Of a stretch of 64,000 nucleotides of DNA, positions 21,407 through 33,215 are shown piece by piece; the stretch's first letter is position 1, and each line of letters starts with the position of its first letter. Source of the DNA: Anthostomella pinea. Its lineage: Eukaryota > Ascomycota > Sordariomycetes > Xylariales > Xylariaceae. Under the pieces are notes generated by a model that did not search any database, was not told where the DNA came from, and saw only the letters and a program-made list of their open reading frames with translations. The stretch lies in the NCBI GenBank assembly GCA_963556695.1, contig CAUWAG010000003.1:62001-126000 (forward strand), written 5' to 3'. Both the position numbers and the translations under genes were made by a program.

Positions 21407-24400
21407 ATGATCGCGCCGCTTTTGCTTATGAGAAGAAGGAGACTTCGCTGGCAACGACGGCAGAACAAGAAGCAAACCACAACCAACACCAGACCAGCAG
21501 ACCCAAACGCGCCATCGCCCACCAGCGAGCCCGTAGAGTACCCCGGACCAGCAGACCCAAACCCGCCATCGCCCACCGGCGAGCCCGAAGAGATGAGCGC
21601 GCAAGTGCAAACCGGCGCCTCGACGCAGCAGCAAACGAAGCAGCCACTCATTCCACAATATCAGGAGCCGCGGCCCCATGGGCCCTTCGCCATAAGACCA
21701 AAGGTGCCCTTCGAAGAACGGGTAGACCCCACTGTCATGCCGACAGATGCCAGATTCAAGGAGATGGTAGGCTACTTCTTTGGCTGCCTGCGCCAGCCAA
21801 AAATGACCGTCGATGAGATCCTCGAATCCGCCTTCGACTCGCACGAGATCCGCAAGTTCACGCCCGCGACTGGGCCACCCATGGTCGTCCAGTGGCAGAA
21901 GCAAGACACGGCCGAGTTCCAGGACCTCCTGGACACGCGCTTCAAGGGCCACCCGCCCTCGCTGCAGTTCAAGATGGCCTGTCTCTACTTTGGCGTGCCA
22001 GTCGCACCAATGCGCCCCGGCGGGCGACACTTGCCGGTGCCTATGGATATCGACTTGGACGACGACGATGACCCCGTAGATAACACGACCACCCAGAAAG
22101 AAGCCCTCGCATTCCTGGATGAATTTGCCGAAAAGACCGGCGAGACCTCGGGCCGGAATCGTGAGTAACCCCCGGCACCTGAGCAGGACATGCTGCCCCT
22201 AGACGGAGCGAGAGCTGACACTGTGGTATACTAGTCTCCAACAACAGATTCTCCAGCAGGGGTCCCCTCAGCAACGGAGCCCCCAGGAACGGGCCGGTTA
22301 CCAGTGTTACGTCTTCCATGGGTCTCCGCGGTGGAGGTGGTTACGGAGAGAAAGATTTCGAGATAGAGTCGGAACACCCCCTGGAAGACGACGACTTTGT
22401 CGGGATGGACACGGGCGAGGTCATGACAGAGGCCGATTTCGCAGAGCTTGCTAGCAAGTACGGCACGTGGCCAGTGGAAAAGGACATAACGGAGACCGAT
22501 GACCCCCCCTTGTCGCCATCAAAGAAGCAGGAGGGGAAACCCGCCGGACCCACGGAAGATGGGCTGAATAGTGGCCTCCAAACAGGTATTTTTGGTTACG
22601 AGGGCGCGCGAGCCTCGCGGGTGGACTGGAATGAGGTCGGCGTGAACATAGACGAGCTTCTCGGCATCAAGGATGGGCGCGACGCCGAGATCTGCTTCGA
22701 AGTTTGGGATGCAAATGCACAGGACCGGCTAGAAACGGTCCAGGACACGCTTCGACATGGCAAGGTCCCCCTATCTAGCGACAAGCTTCAACAGACGTTC
22801 GTGAAGTACTTCAATAAACCCGGGCTTGAGGAAGCGCCAGTCGCCTTCTTTGTTCATCACAAGGCCGAAATTTGCCCGAGTCTCCTGATGCCGGAGGAGA
22901 ATGACCAAACTGGACTTACAATCGACAACGGTCTTCGAAGAACATACATGAGGTTGCCACAGAGGGGGCTCACGGGCAAGCATAAAGCGCACCAGTTCAG
23001 TGGCGAGTATATTCGAGCAATGTGGGCACTTTTCTCGAACCCTGAGGACCCTCCGCACGCGTACATGTACATCCCCGCCCTTAAGGGCCCGGCTTCTTAT
23101 GGATTGTTCGACCCCCCAGCCCGCACTTGGCCCTTGGTGTCTCGCTTGATGAACGATTCGCCGGGCGAAAGGAAGAAAATTGAGATAACAGCGGAAGAGG
23201 TCGTCCGGGACGAGGTGCCGGTCCTGGTGCCAGGGTTCAATGCCCCCCCGAGTCCTCCGGGTTCCCGGATCTTTGACAAGGCTTTCTTCAGACACACTGG
23301 CAATGAGTCTGACCGGAGCGGTCTCATCTTCCTGGCCGACCAGGTACTTCACAGCCGAATCCAGCTTGGGTTAGCTGAAAAGAGGTACACCGCCCTTGAG
23401 ATCTGGATTCCAGGGACGAACTTCTTCAACCTCAACAAAGAGTCGGGTCGCGTCACTTGCCCCCGATGCAGTGTTGTGGCGAAGAATTCCTTGAGTGAAT
23501 GGCAAACCATACTCGCAGCGATACCGGCGTCTATCAGTGATAGGGAGGGGGAACCGACGAGCATCGTCTGCCGGCCCCGGTTCAATAAGTACACGATGGC
23601 ACACAACGCTTCTGGTGATGATGCGGTTGTTGTGGACATCGACACCATGACGCTGGACCACTTCAAGGAAACCGTGAAGAAGATGATTCCGAGCTACGAC
23701 CGCCAGAAACGAGACACTGTCATAAACTTGAGGCAGATCACTTGGCCTTGGACAACAAAAAAGGGCCTCTACGAGTTTGTGGTCCGACACGAGACGGATG
23801 AGGCCGCATGGCGGTGGATCATGCGGAACATCGTACAGCCTGACATGAAGGTCGAGCTCAGCACCGAGGAGGACAACGAGTGGAGTAAGTTAACCCCATG
23901 AACTAATCCACATGCTCGATTGATCACAGAGCCAAGCTGAGCATGAACAGTCATTGACGAGAAGAACACGGTATGGGGACCGCGCTACGACTCTGAACGG
24001 CCGCTGACCCTATCGTCCGGCAAACCTGCTCCAAATTTAATAATCGGCTTTAAGGCCACCAGCACTGATCCGGCGTATCTGTCGAAACTGGCAAGTCTCG
24101 GGCGCAAGGTAGACGCCAACGGTATGATAGTTAGTGCCTATCCCACCGGCCAGACTGCCACCGGCGAGACTGCCACCGGCGAGACTGCCACAGGCGGTAC
24201 AAACCGGGGCGGACTTAGTAACGGAGGAGGCAGAGGAGGCAGCGGAGGCAGCGGAGGCAGCGGAGGCAGCGGAGGCAGCGGAGGCAGCGGAGGCAGCGGA
24301 GGTAGAGGAGGCAGAGGCTCGCAGAACTCATCATTGTCCACGGGGTGGCGAAACACCTTCGATAGAGAACAAACACTACGCAACAGGTTCTTCTGGAACT

Positions 24401-26814
24401 CCGAGAGCCTGTTCACGAATCCCACAAAGCCCGTCATGCCCCTCCACGGGCCGCCCATCGAATCGATTATCAGCACGGGACCGGCCATGCCCGGCGTGAC
24501 CATCGCGATGACGACTCCCACGGAGATGGTGCGCCTCCAGCGCGAGGTCCACTCGCTGCGCAACCAGCTGCTCGACAGAATCAGAGAGTGCCCTTACGTG
24601 GACTGCGACCGCTACTTCGAATTCGCCGACGGGGAGGGACTCGACCAACACGTGAGAAAAGAACACAACACCCTGATGTGTCCCTTTTGCCACTCGGATG
24701 AAGCCATCCTTCGACTCTACGATCACGACCAGATCAAGGAGCACTTCGTCAAAGTCCACCTGGGCGATTTCAAGCGGCTCTACTGTAACGGCACCGGCCA
24801 GGGTGCCGGGTGCGGGAGCGGATGCGGATGTGGGAGCGGCCAGATGTCCAAGTACTGCGACCGCTGCGGCCGGGACCAGGTCCTGCTGGACAATGCCGCC
24901 GACCGGGACCACCATGCGCGGGTGTGTACCAACCCCGAGACGGCGGCGACGAGCAAAGAACGCGCGCGCGCGAGGTTCTGCGAGCACTGCGGCATACCGA
25001 GGGTCTGGAGCACATCTCGAGGCGAAGACGACGTGGAGGACGATTGCAAGTGCGGCGTTGCCAACCCGAACGGAACACCTCTCAACTTTTGCCAGTTCTG
25101 TCAGCTCAAGTGGGACGACTCGATGCATCCTACGTACCGCGCCATCCACCAGAAGGCATGCATGCCGCCTGCCGGTCCTGAGTGTTCCTACTGCCCCTAC
25201 TGTGCCATCCAGCTGGGTGCGCTGCTGGACTGCAACGAGAAGACAAGCCATATCCTGCACTGCGAGAAGCGGCCGCAAGGAGGGGCTCAGCCTCTTGGAG
25301 GGGCCGGTGCCTGCTGTGGTGGTACGACATCGGGACCGAGCGGCGAGGAGAAGAAGTGCAAGTTGTTCGATCTGTGCGGCGCCGTAGTCACGCACATGAC
25401 CGCCCAACAATACAAGGCACACTGGGAATGCCACGAGCACCAGGGCCATGTCAAGAAGAAGACGCCACCCGGCTCCAAACCCGGCTCCAAACCTGGTTCC
25501 AAACCTGGCTCCAAACCTGGCTCCAAACCTGGCTCCAAACCTACCTCCAAACCTACCTCCAAACCTACCTCCAAACCTACCTCCAAACCTACCTCCAAAC
25601 CCAGCTCCGAGCACGGGGGTACAGATCCGCCCGAGGGCGGCCCTGAGGACGCCGATCCATTGCCCGAACCTGAACCGGTGCCGGGCACCGGGTTTGGTTT
25701 CAGCGGTGATAGCGCTGTTCCATTCGTCGAAGTCGAACCCGTGGGTGACCCGAAGCCATTCAAGTATGGCACCGGGCTTGGTTCCAGCGGTGGTGCCGCT
25801 GTTCCAAACCCATTCAAGCCGACCTTACCTCCACCCAGCGCAGATCAGACTATGGCTTTAATCGACCAACTGACGGGCAGAGGAGTGGACATGCCGATGG
25901 TAACGGAGGATTCCGAGCAAACTTCAGAGGGGGAGCATATAGCCGAGGTCAGCTTTGATAAGAAGCGTGCCAAAACCCCTAAGAAACCAACCACCAAGAC
26001 CATAGCCAAAGACAGCGGCACAGCGTCCAAGAAGGACAGTCCCAGCAAGAAGAAGAGCCCTGCGGGCAAGATGAAGCTGCCGCCCCCGTCCGTAAACCTG
26101 GCGCCGTTCGGCGAGGACACCGAGGAAGGCGACCACGACCACGACCAAGTCGGAGCCAAACGCAAGCGCAAACGGCACTCGGACCGCGACACCGACGTGA
26201 GTTGGCGCCGGCCGAGCGGCACCACCGTAGAGCCCAACGAGGAACACTCCGAGGCGAGCGCGGTGCCCGACCCCGTCGCCAACCTGGACCCCGAGGCGCC
26301 CCCGTCGCCCAAAAAGCGTGCCACCAAGAAGAAGAACGTGACCAAGGCCGCCGCAGATGCGAGCCCTGCCGGGGAACCCGAACCGAAGGCGACGCCCCGC
26401 GGCAAAGCGAAGGGCCTAGGCCGACCCACGCTGGCGGCAAAGGCGGCGGCGGCTGCTGCCGTAGAAGCGGCGCGTAGCATGCCCCCACCGCCCCCTCCGG
26501 CGCCGGCTGCCACGCCAAAGACGCCCGGGCGACCTGCCGGCAAGAAGGCAGCAGCAGCAAGTGCCGCGAGCGCGACAACGCCGATGACCGTCACCCGCTC
26601 GGGGCGGCCGGTCCGACAGACGCGCGCGGCCCAGGACGCGGCGCGCTACAACGAGTCCCCCTCGGAAGACAGCGAGGCTGCTGCGGGCCCCACAACGCGG
26701 GGAGTCCGCGGCCGGCCGCCCGTCATCGACACGGATAGCGAGTTCTTCTACGAGTCCGTGTCCACGCCCGCCACGCCTGCGCCTGTTAGCAGGCGGCCCA
26801 GGACTAAAAAGTGA
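21407..26814 (+). CDS. very large unrecognised protein with zinc-knuckle array and AT-hook-like motifs
   Basis: I do not recognise this family. Three exons (21407-22160, 22235-23884, 23951-26814) join in frame across 74- and 66-bp introns to give about 1755 aa. The start is uncertain: in-frame Met codons also exist at 21197 and 21428. Exons 1-2 carry a probable folded region of about 800 residues with no motif I know. From nt 24145 the protein is low complexity: a TATGE repeat, then a Gly-Gly-Ser repeat. Nt 24588-25430 encode six Cys/His modules, e.g. CPYVDCDRYFEF...HVRKEH, CPFC...HFVKVH, CDRCGRD...HARVC, CQFCQLKW...HQKAC and CPYCAIQL...HILHC, with spacing like C2H2/C2HC zinc knuckles. Then (GSKP)6(TSKP)5, a long acidic/basic tail rich in Lys and Pro, and AT-hook-like cores GRPAGKK and VRGRPPV near the C-terminus. 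This suggests a nuclear, chromatin-associated role, which is inference only. Confidence 0.75.
24145..24195 (+). repeat. coding minisatellite, 15-bp unit
   Basis: Three tandem copies of ACCGGCSAGACTGCC (S = C or G), followed by a degraded fourth, encode TG(Q/E)TA repeats inside the large zinc-knuckle protein. Confidence 0.85.
24235..24297 (+). repeat. coding minisatellite, 9-bp unit
   Basis: Seven perfect copies of GGAGGCAGC, with imperfect units on both sides, encode a Gly-Gly-Ser linker. The units are identical at the third codon position, which points to recent slippage. Confidence 0.92.
25471..25602 (+). repeat. coding minisatellite, 12-bp unit (GSKP/TSKP)
   Basis: Eleven 12-bp units: six encode GSKP, then five encode TSKP, followed by SSEH. 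The two sub-blocks are internally near identical, so each variant spread by its own expansion. All unit lengths are multiples of three. Confidence 0.92.
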
Positions 26815-28068
26815 AAAGAGAAGGGATGAAGGGATGAAGAGAAAGTAGGGTAGGCGAGTCATAGGCTGAATTTTCCGTGGAGACACGGGAGCTTCAAAGG
26901 CGGACAACACTTGAGATGAACAGTGGTTCGCCAAACAGTCGAAGAGGTGACGACGGGAGAGGGAGGGGAGGCTGGAAGAAAAAACGTATTCGATCCTTAC
27001 GGTTGACTTTTCATTTGTCTCGGTGCAGTTGTGGTTGTTCTTGTTGTCGTGGTCCTGTGCGAACATGACCCTTTTCGCTCACTTCATAGCTCGCCCGCGG
27101 CGGCCAGTGTATTAATGGATGGGTTTCTTTTCAGTGCGTCTGTCTTCTAGATGTACTGACCTGGGTATGCTTGTCCATTGTGTGATGACAGTCGAAATGA
27201 GAGAGATAAGCTCGTTCCCGTCGTATGAATCTGGTAATTCCGTCGTTTCCACCCAGACTGAGGGGAGTTATCGTTGATTACGCGCAGCTATGGACAAAAG
27301 TCCTCCTCAACCAGTGAACAAACCAATAGTGATCCCTCGTCTATCATGACGTGCCGGCTGAAATATCGCGCCGTAGGAGTCTGATTCAACTTTGCGTCAA
27401 CATATTGACTCACCCTTGTCTAGAACACGGCACTGACTTAGGAAAAGCTTCGGACCTGTCGACTTGCGGCACGCCAGGGTATGGTCCAAACAGGCACATT
27501 GAATCCATGTGATGCTCCATGGACGTGCCAAGCTGTCAGTCGAAAGCAAAGGCGCTGTTCCGCTGCATCTGCTGCTTGTGAGATCAGCTTACATTCTGAC
27601 TTCTTGTGACTGTGATATAAGTAACAAGGGCGCCAACCTGTTGCTGCGACCCCGACGACACCACCATTACATACCCATCGACCACTTCTCCCACATCACC
27701 GCACCAAGCAAATTAGAACTGTCAAGCTCGCCACCGAATTGGGTGTTTCATTGTGTGCAACGCTTTATAACTAAGCAGGGTCGACTTATCTAAACCCACA
27801 CGTGTTGCAAACTCCGAAATGGTATCATATTCTGGAAAAATGGAGAGAACTCAATCCCATTTTGAAGCACATCCAGCCCCTTTCCACGGATCCGCCCCCC
27901 TGTTAGCCCCAGCCCCAGGACCTTCGCTCGTACTGAAGTATGTGTCGAGAAATGAAACGTCTGCTACGGTACCCGATAGACAAACGGAGCATTAGTAGAT
28001 GGAAGAAGGTACAGTTTGTGATGACTCCAAATCCGTGACGCTTACAGCAGCGCCTCGGGATGGCCCGC
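26815..28068. other. intergenic between convergent genes
   Basis: 3' flank of the large zinc-knuckle gene and of CET1. I see no gene, RNA or repeat here. Confidence 0.5.
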
Positions 28069-30852
28069 TCAAGCTGGTTGTGGGCAGCGTCTGGCGAGCA
28101 CGCGTACATTGTCGACCAAACCGTCGACCAGGTCCGTATATCGGCTCGGCTCACCGTTTCCAATGCGCCGGCCGTGTTCCAGTATCGCGGTAGAGTCTAA
28201 CTCGACCTCCAGTTCGTGCTCCTTGTTGGCACCCATCTGCGGCTGCGATCCCTGAGTGCCTTGTGTGACCTGAGTCAGGTCGATCGAATAGAAGCCGTGC
28301 TTATAGCTGAGTCGATCCTTGTTGCGGTCGGGGAAGCGCTCCTTGTTTGGAACCTGGTTATGTTCGATCTCGTCGGCCGTACCCTCCCAGTCCCACTCCA
28401 TGTTGATGCTGATGCGGCAATCCAGGAGCATGTGTGGGAGGTGTATGTGAATGTCACCGACACGCGCCTTGACGATCTTGGCTATGACGTCTCCCGTCTT
28501 CTGGTCGTACGACACGCGGGCCTTCAACGCCGAGTTTGGCTGCAGCAGATTCGCGACGCAAGCGGGCAGTCTCTGGCGCATCTGGGCCGGGAGCTCGTAG
28601 AACCGATCGACCTCGCGGCGGTGAACGTAGTGGACTGGCACCCGAGAGGCGGCGTTGGGATGGCGGGGGAAGGAGGCTTTGACTTGTTCGTTCAAGTATT
28701 CATTCATGCCGCGGTGTTGGTTCTATGTCGACGGCGGGGTTAGTAAAGGAGCAGAACATAGCAGAGCAGAGCAGCACGGGGGATATGAAAAAGTTGAACA
28801 CACCTCGGTCATGGAGCTGCGGAAGGCTATCCTAGCATCTTCGCCTATGATGCACTCGCCCGCATGGATACGCAAGTCGATGCGTTCGTTTGTCGCCTTG
28901 TCAATGATAGTCCCCAGCTTGGCCTCGATCTCGTATTGCACGCCCCGAGTTTGCATCTCGTCGTGATTTGGATTGTTCATGACCTTGAGGTAGATGAAGT
29001 CGGCGACAGAGCGAGACACGACTTCGAAGGGCTTGACGTTTTCGATGCTGGGCTCCCACGGGAAGGGCCTGCCTTCGAAAGTCGCGGCGTCCTTGATGGG
29101 TGCCGGCATGGTGGGTTCTTCTGCTTTGACTGTGGTCACGGACCGTGTTGCCTCGGGTGAATTGTGGCGGGAAAGCTGCTCCGACTTGACACTGCCGCCG
29201 GCATCTTGGTGATTTCCGTTGACGATAGCGTCGCTGGTGGAGGCCCCGATGGAAGCGGCGCCGTTCTGCTTGATGGAGAAGTTGCGGCTCGCATTGAGCG
29301 CGCGACCTCTGCCACACTGGGCCCAGACGGGAGGGCTGCTATGTGTCACACGCTTGCGTCGCGGCATCATGGGCGAGGTGGAGGATTGCGGAATGGCCTG
29401 CGACTGGAGACCATGATTGCCGTTCAGCCTGGGGGCAGGTGGTGGCTGCCGATGGTTCTCCAGCTCGTCGGGCCGCAGGTCTCGGTCGTCGAGCTTTCTC
29501 TTGGCCGGGGTAGCGTCGCGCTGCGCATCCATGATGGCAACGGAGTTGGTTGGTGGTTGTGGGGGAGGTTGAGAATGGTACGGTTCGGGCTCGCCACCGA
29601 TGGAGGGGACGTGTTGACCCGTGCTGCTCGGAATACTGGGTACACGTGTCTTTGGTGAGACACTCACACTCCTTTCACGCTCGCTGCGTGATTGTTGGGA
29701 CTGTGATCTTCTGTGCGATTCGGCAACGGCGTCGTACGTGTTGTGGCCTGCACTCGACATGCGCGAAATTGAGGCGGGTGCAGGCGGTGGAGGAGACGTG
29801 TGCGAGTGCGCTAGGTTAGGAGGATATGAGGCTGTCGTGGAGGGCATGCGCTGCTGATATGGACTCGGGGGTTGCTGGTAGGCTGTGGCGGGAGACTGCC
29901 GTGGAGGACCTGGCATGGGGGGCCCGAGAGGAGTTGGAGGCTGCGATAGCTGGTGTGGGTGTTGTGGGTGGTGCTGCTCGAGGTGCGAGGGAGGATGGTG
30001 TGTGGATGTGATGGGGCTGCCCTGCGCATAGGGCGGTCCGTACGCTGCGTGTTGGCTATGGGCCGACGACGGGGTGGGCGTCGAGCGCATCGAGAGCGAT
30101 CGCTGATGTAGATATTGGTGACTGCCGCCAGGTGTCCCGACCGGCGGTGTCTGCGGCATTGGCTGTTGCGGCTGTTGGCCCTGCATGTACGAGATGGACG
30201 CATGGTTCGACGGTACGCCGACAGGCGGCAGCGCAGACGCCTGAGGCGGAGGCGGAGGGTAGCTGTCTCGCGAGTAGGCGGTAGCAGGTCCGTAGAGGTG
30301 TCGCTGCCCGGGGCTCGCAGGCGGCTGCTGTGCCGATGGGAAAGGGTAGCCGCCGCTGCTGGCGCTCACCGAGGACGTGGGTGTCTGTCGGTACGGCGAA
30401 GGGCCAGACAGTGTGGCGCTGCCGGGCGATCGCGGGTCGTGCGAGCCCGGAGGCTGAAGTGGAGGGACGGGCGGCCTGCCGACAAAGACATTGGCGGGCG
30501 GATGATAGCTGGTCGGTGACGCATAGGGGCCGTGGCCAGGGCCGGGGCCAGCAGGAGACGGGTTGTGGCCCGAGTAGTCGTGGACGTGAGCGTGCTGGGC
30601 GATGGGGGAGGCGTGGGTCGAATGGCTGTAGTCTCTGAAGGCGTGAGACGGCGGACCAGCCTGGACGGGGGTCGCGGGCGCGGCTGGGTTCGCAGTGCCA
30701 GTGGCAGACGTCGGCATCGACAGGGACGGCGGCGGCGGCGGAGGAGGTTTGGATAAAGACGATGCCGATGCGCCAGCTCTTCCTCCTGGCTCTGCTGCTG
30801 CTGCCGCCGCCGCTCCCCCTTCGGTGGTCAAGATAGAGCGTAGATCCATCAC
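28069..30852 (-). CDS. CET1: mRNA-capping enzyme subunit beta (polynucleotide 5'-triphosphatase)
   Basis: First enzyme of mRNA capping: removes the gamma phosphate of the nascent RNA 5' end, using metal ions in a beta-barrel tunnel (CYTH/TTM superfamily), in the nucleus with the guanylyltransferase. Two minus-strand exons, 30852-28804 and 28722-28069, with an 81-bp intron joined in phase 0 (SSMTE|NQHRGMNEY); 900 aa. Residues 1 to about 590 are a long Pro/Ser/Gln/His-rich disordered region, much longer than in yeast Cet1. The catalytic domain begins near FPWEPSIENVKPFEVVSRSVADFIY. The two metal-binding glutamate strands are YEIEAKLGTII and HELEVELDS; the basic/acidic strands NMEWDWEGTADEIEHNQ and RLSYKHGFYSIDLTQV lie between them. 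Family assignment is strong from these strands. Confidence 0.93.
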
Positions 30853-33215
30853 GGCAAAGACGTCGCGAGGATGCCGTCACCGGATCGCGATGTCGCAATG
30901 TCGCGGTGTCGCAATGTCTCTTAGATTCCGACCTGATCTCCTGGGCTGTCGGGTGCGGGCTTCCTACGCGCGCAATGACACATGTAGAGACGCGCACATA
31001 CTCGCTCACCTCTCTCTCTCGCTGTGTGTCGCTGGCGCTCTCGATCTCGATCTCGATCTCCTCGCTCGTCGTCTCAAGCGGCGGATCCAACCGTCATCGG
31101 GGCATCCAAGCAATTCCTTCTACTTGCAACAGTGGCTATTTCGAATACGGTGGTCGCGGGAGCGGACAGATAGGTACAGATGGCATTCAACGGTGTCCCC
31201 AGGCTGACAAGCAGCGGAGATGGAGGCCTTGCAAACGGGTGGAATGGAGTCGGCGGCGGTTGGTCGTGGTGGTTGGGTTCGTGTTCCGATCCAATCAAGC
31301 TGCTACTGCCTCTCTCGTCTCTCGTCTCTCTTTCTCTCCCCAACTCTGTCTCTACCTCTGACCTCGCTTGCTCTCGGCCGCCCGTCGCGGCTGATGGCTG
31401 ATGGCTGATGGCAAAGGGCAGTCTGTGTCGGCTGTGTCTTTGAGGACTGGGTAACGGCAATGGGTGATTGTGCCGTTATGATGGTACACGTGTGTGAGAG
31501 AGCCAGTGGGTGGCTCGTGGTGCTCTGGCTGTCTGGGCTAGGAAATAATAAGAGCCCATAAAATTTCAGGGATGGGTGACGGGGCGCGAAAGGCTGAAGC
31601 GTGAACGGCGTCTACAGACTCCAGAACTCAACACTCAACTCCAAAGCGTCGGTTCGTATGTGATATCTCTATCTCAGATTTGTGTGATTTCGATTTTATG
31701 TCTTTTTCTCCGATTGCTTTGCATCCGTTCATCATTGGTGTTACATGCAGGTGCTGCTGTGTGTTCCGGCTCTTGTGCTTACCTATCAGGTTCTGGCCCA
31801 ACGGTGGTTCGTTGCTGTTAGTGTGATACACCACAGGCTGAGCGCATGGCATGTACTTGTTTCGCCAAGATGTATGCGCGTAGTCGTCCACTAGACTGCA
31901 GGTGCTCTTCAACAACATCAATCATCTGAAGGCTTCACCAAGCGACGATTGTATCCCAAGGTACGTATGAGGTAGGTATTACTTGAAGCGTTGGATGTGG
32001 TCGTGCCAGATGGAACTGACTGCACATACATCAAGTACCTTAGCAGCTTAGCTATGTCAAGACTTGAGTCGAGAGCCTCGCTAGGAACATCGTGGTGATA
32101 GAATACCCGTTGACCCTTAATCGCATCTCAGACTGCCAGACATGGACGTGGTCCTCGGCTTGGAGACGGAAAAGCGATATCTTGAAAGCACCGCTTCCGG
32201 CCTACGATATGTGCCATGGTCCTTCAAAGGACCATACAGGCTGAAACCACCAACTCAACGGAAACAGCAGACACAATCCTTTGTCAACCGCTATGATATG
32301 GGTCTTGATTCAGTGCTTTCTCGATGTCATGTCGACGAGACTGCTGACTGACATCGTGTTGGGATCATGTCGACTGGAAACACCCACCATAGCATAGGTA
32401 TATAACCACCGTGTGGAGAGTCCAAGACGGCGTTGCCGCATGGTCTGGAGCGCCTCAGTCTTGTCAACCGGAGCTCATCATGACTACCGCACTGCAGTAA
32501 AAGTGTCCTTGTGTAGACTCAGAGTCCTTCAAAACAGGACAAGAAGTCAATCACAGTGATCCCGACCTGATCCACGCCTTTCATTTTCCGCTTGAAAACA
32601 GTGAGGCAGGCCTTGCGCACAACCAACCAAGGCAACGAACGGTTTCATCTAGCTTGTTTTACATGGCTGAGATGTAGATAGGTTAATAGGTCTGGCGGAA
32701 GGAGGAGTGTCGTTGTGATATCGTAGAAACACAGATTGCGCTATGATTACCTGGAATCCAGAGCTTGTAAAGACAGAGACGGTGGTGCAGGTGGTGATGG
32801 TGATGGTGATGCAAAGATGACAAGTTCCAAGAGACCTTGCTAATAATTATCGCCGAAGCGAGACGGCAGTGGATACATTCGCTGTGGCTTCCGCTGTGGC
32901 GTACCCGGACGCTGTGGCCGCTTGCTACCCAGGCAGAGCTGTGCCTGACGTGGACTCCGTGCTTGGACTCTGACCTCCGACCAAACCCGGGTCGCAAAAC
33001 GAACAGCTCCTTCGTAGAAACCCAAACATTCATCCTGGAGCTATCTTCAGACCTCATCCCATCACCCATCATCAAGACCTTAAAGTCATTCCGAATTTGC
33101 GGTGTCACTCATTCCTTTCCAGTTTTTCTTTCCTGGCCTGATACGCCCTCCTGTGCATCCCGTTGTTGGCAAGCTGCCCTTTCGTCTAGACACGCGCCCT
33201 GCGACTCTGTTCAAC
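30853..33215. other. intergenic, divergent CET1/RPN2 promoters
   Basis: 2.4 kb with (CTCGAT)n-like run near 31038-31060 and a CT-rich tract near 31305-31370 (candidate core-promoter pyrimidine tract or leader of CET1). No coding sequence supported. A PACE-like site for RPN2 is listed separately. Confidence 0.5.
32990..32998 (+). promoter_or_regulatory. PACE-like proteasome element
   Basis: GGTCGCAAA differs at one base from the proteasome-associated control element GGTGGCAAA bound by Rpn4 in yeasts. It lies about 218 bp upstream of the RPN2 start. Whether this fungus uses that element is not known to me. Confidence 0.3.

Noticed and set aside
24235..24297. Regular short repeats considered as a CRISPR array
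   Set aside because: The repeats are contiguous 9-bp codon units without spacers, in a eukaryotic gene.
24376..25614. 412-aa minus-strand frame with Gly-Arg-Phe-Gly repeats
   Set aside because: It is the reverse reading of the zinc-knuckle region and the GSKP minisatellite; the repeat explains the pattern.
28804..30852. First idea that this Pro/Gln-rich protein is a transcription factor or SWI/SNF subunit
   Set aside because: The C-terminal strands YEIEAKLGT and HELEVELD identify the metal-dependent RNA triphosphatase fold.
30056..31090. 344-aa minus-strand frame at the CET1 5' end
   Set aside because: Overlaps the CET1 low-complexity N-terminus in another frame; only the CET1 frame leads to the catalytic domain.
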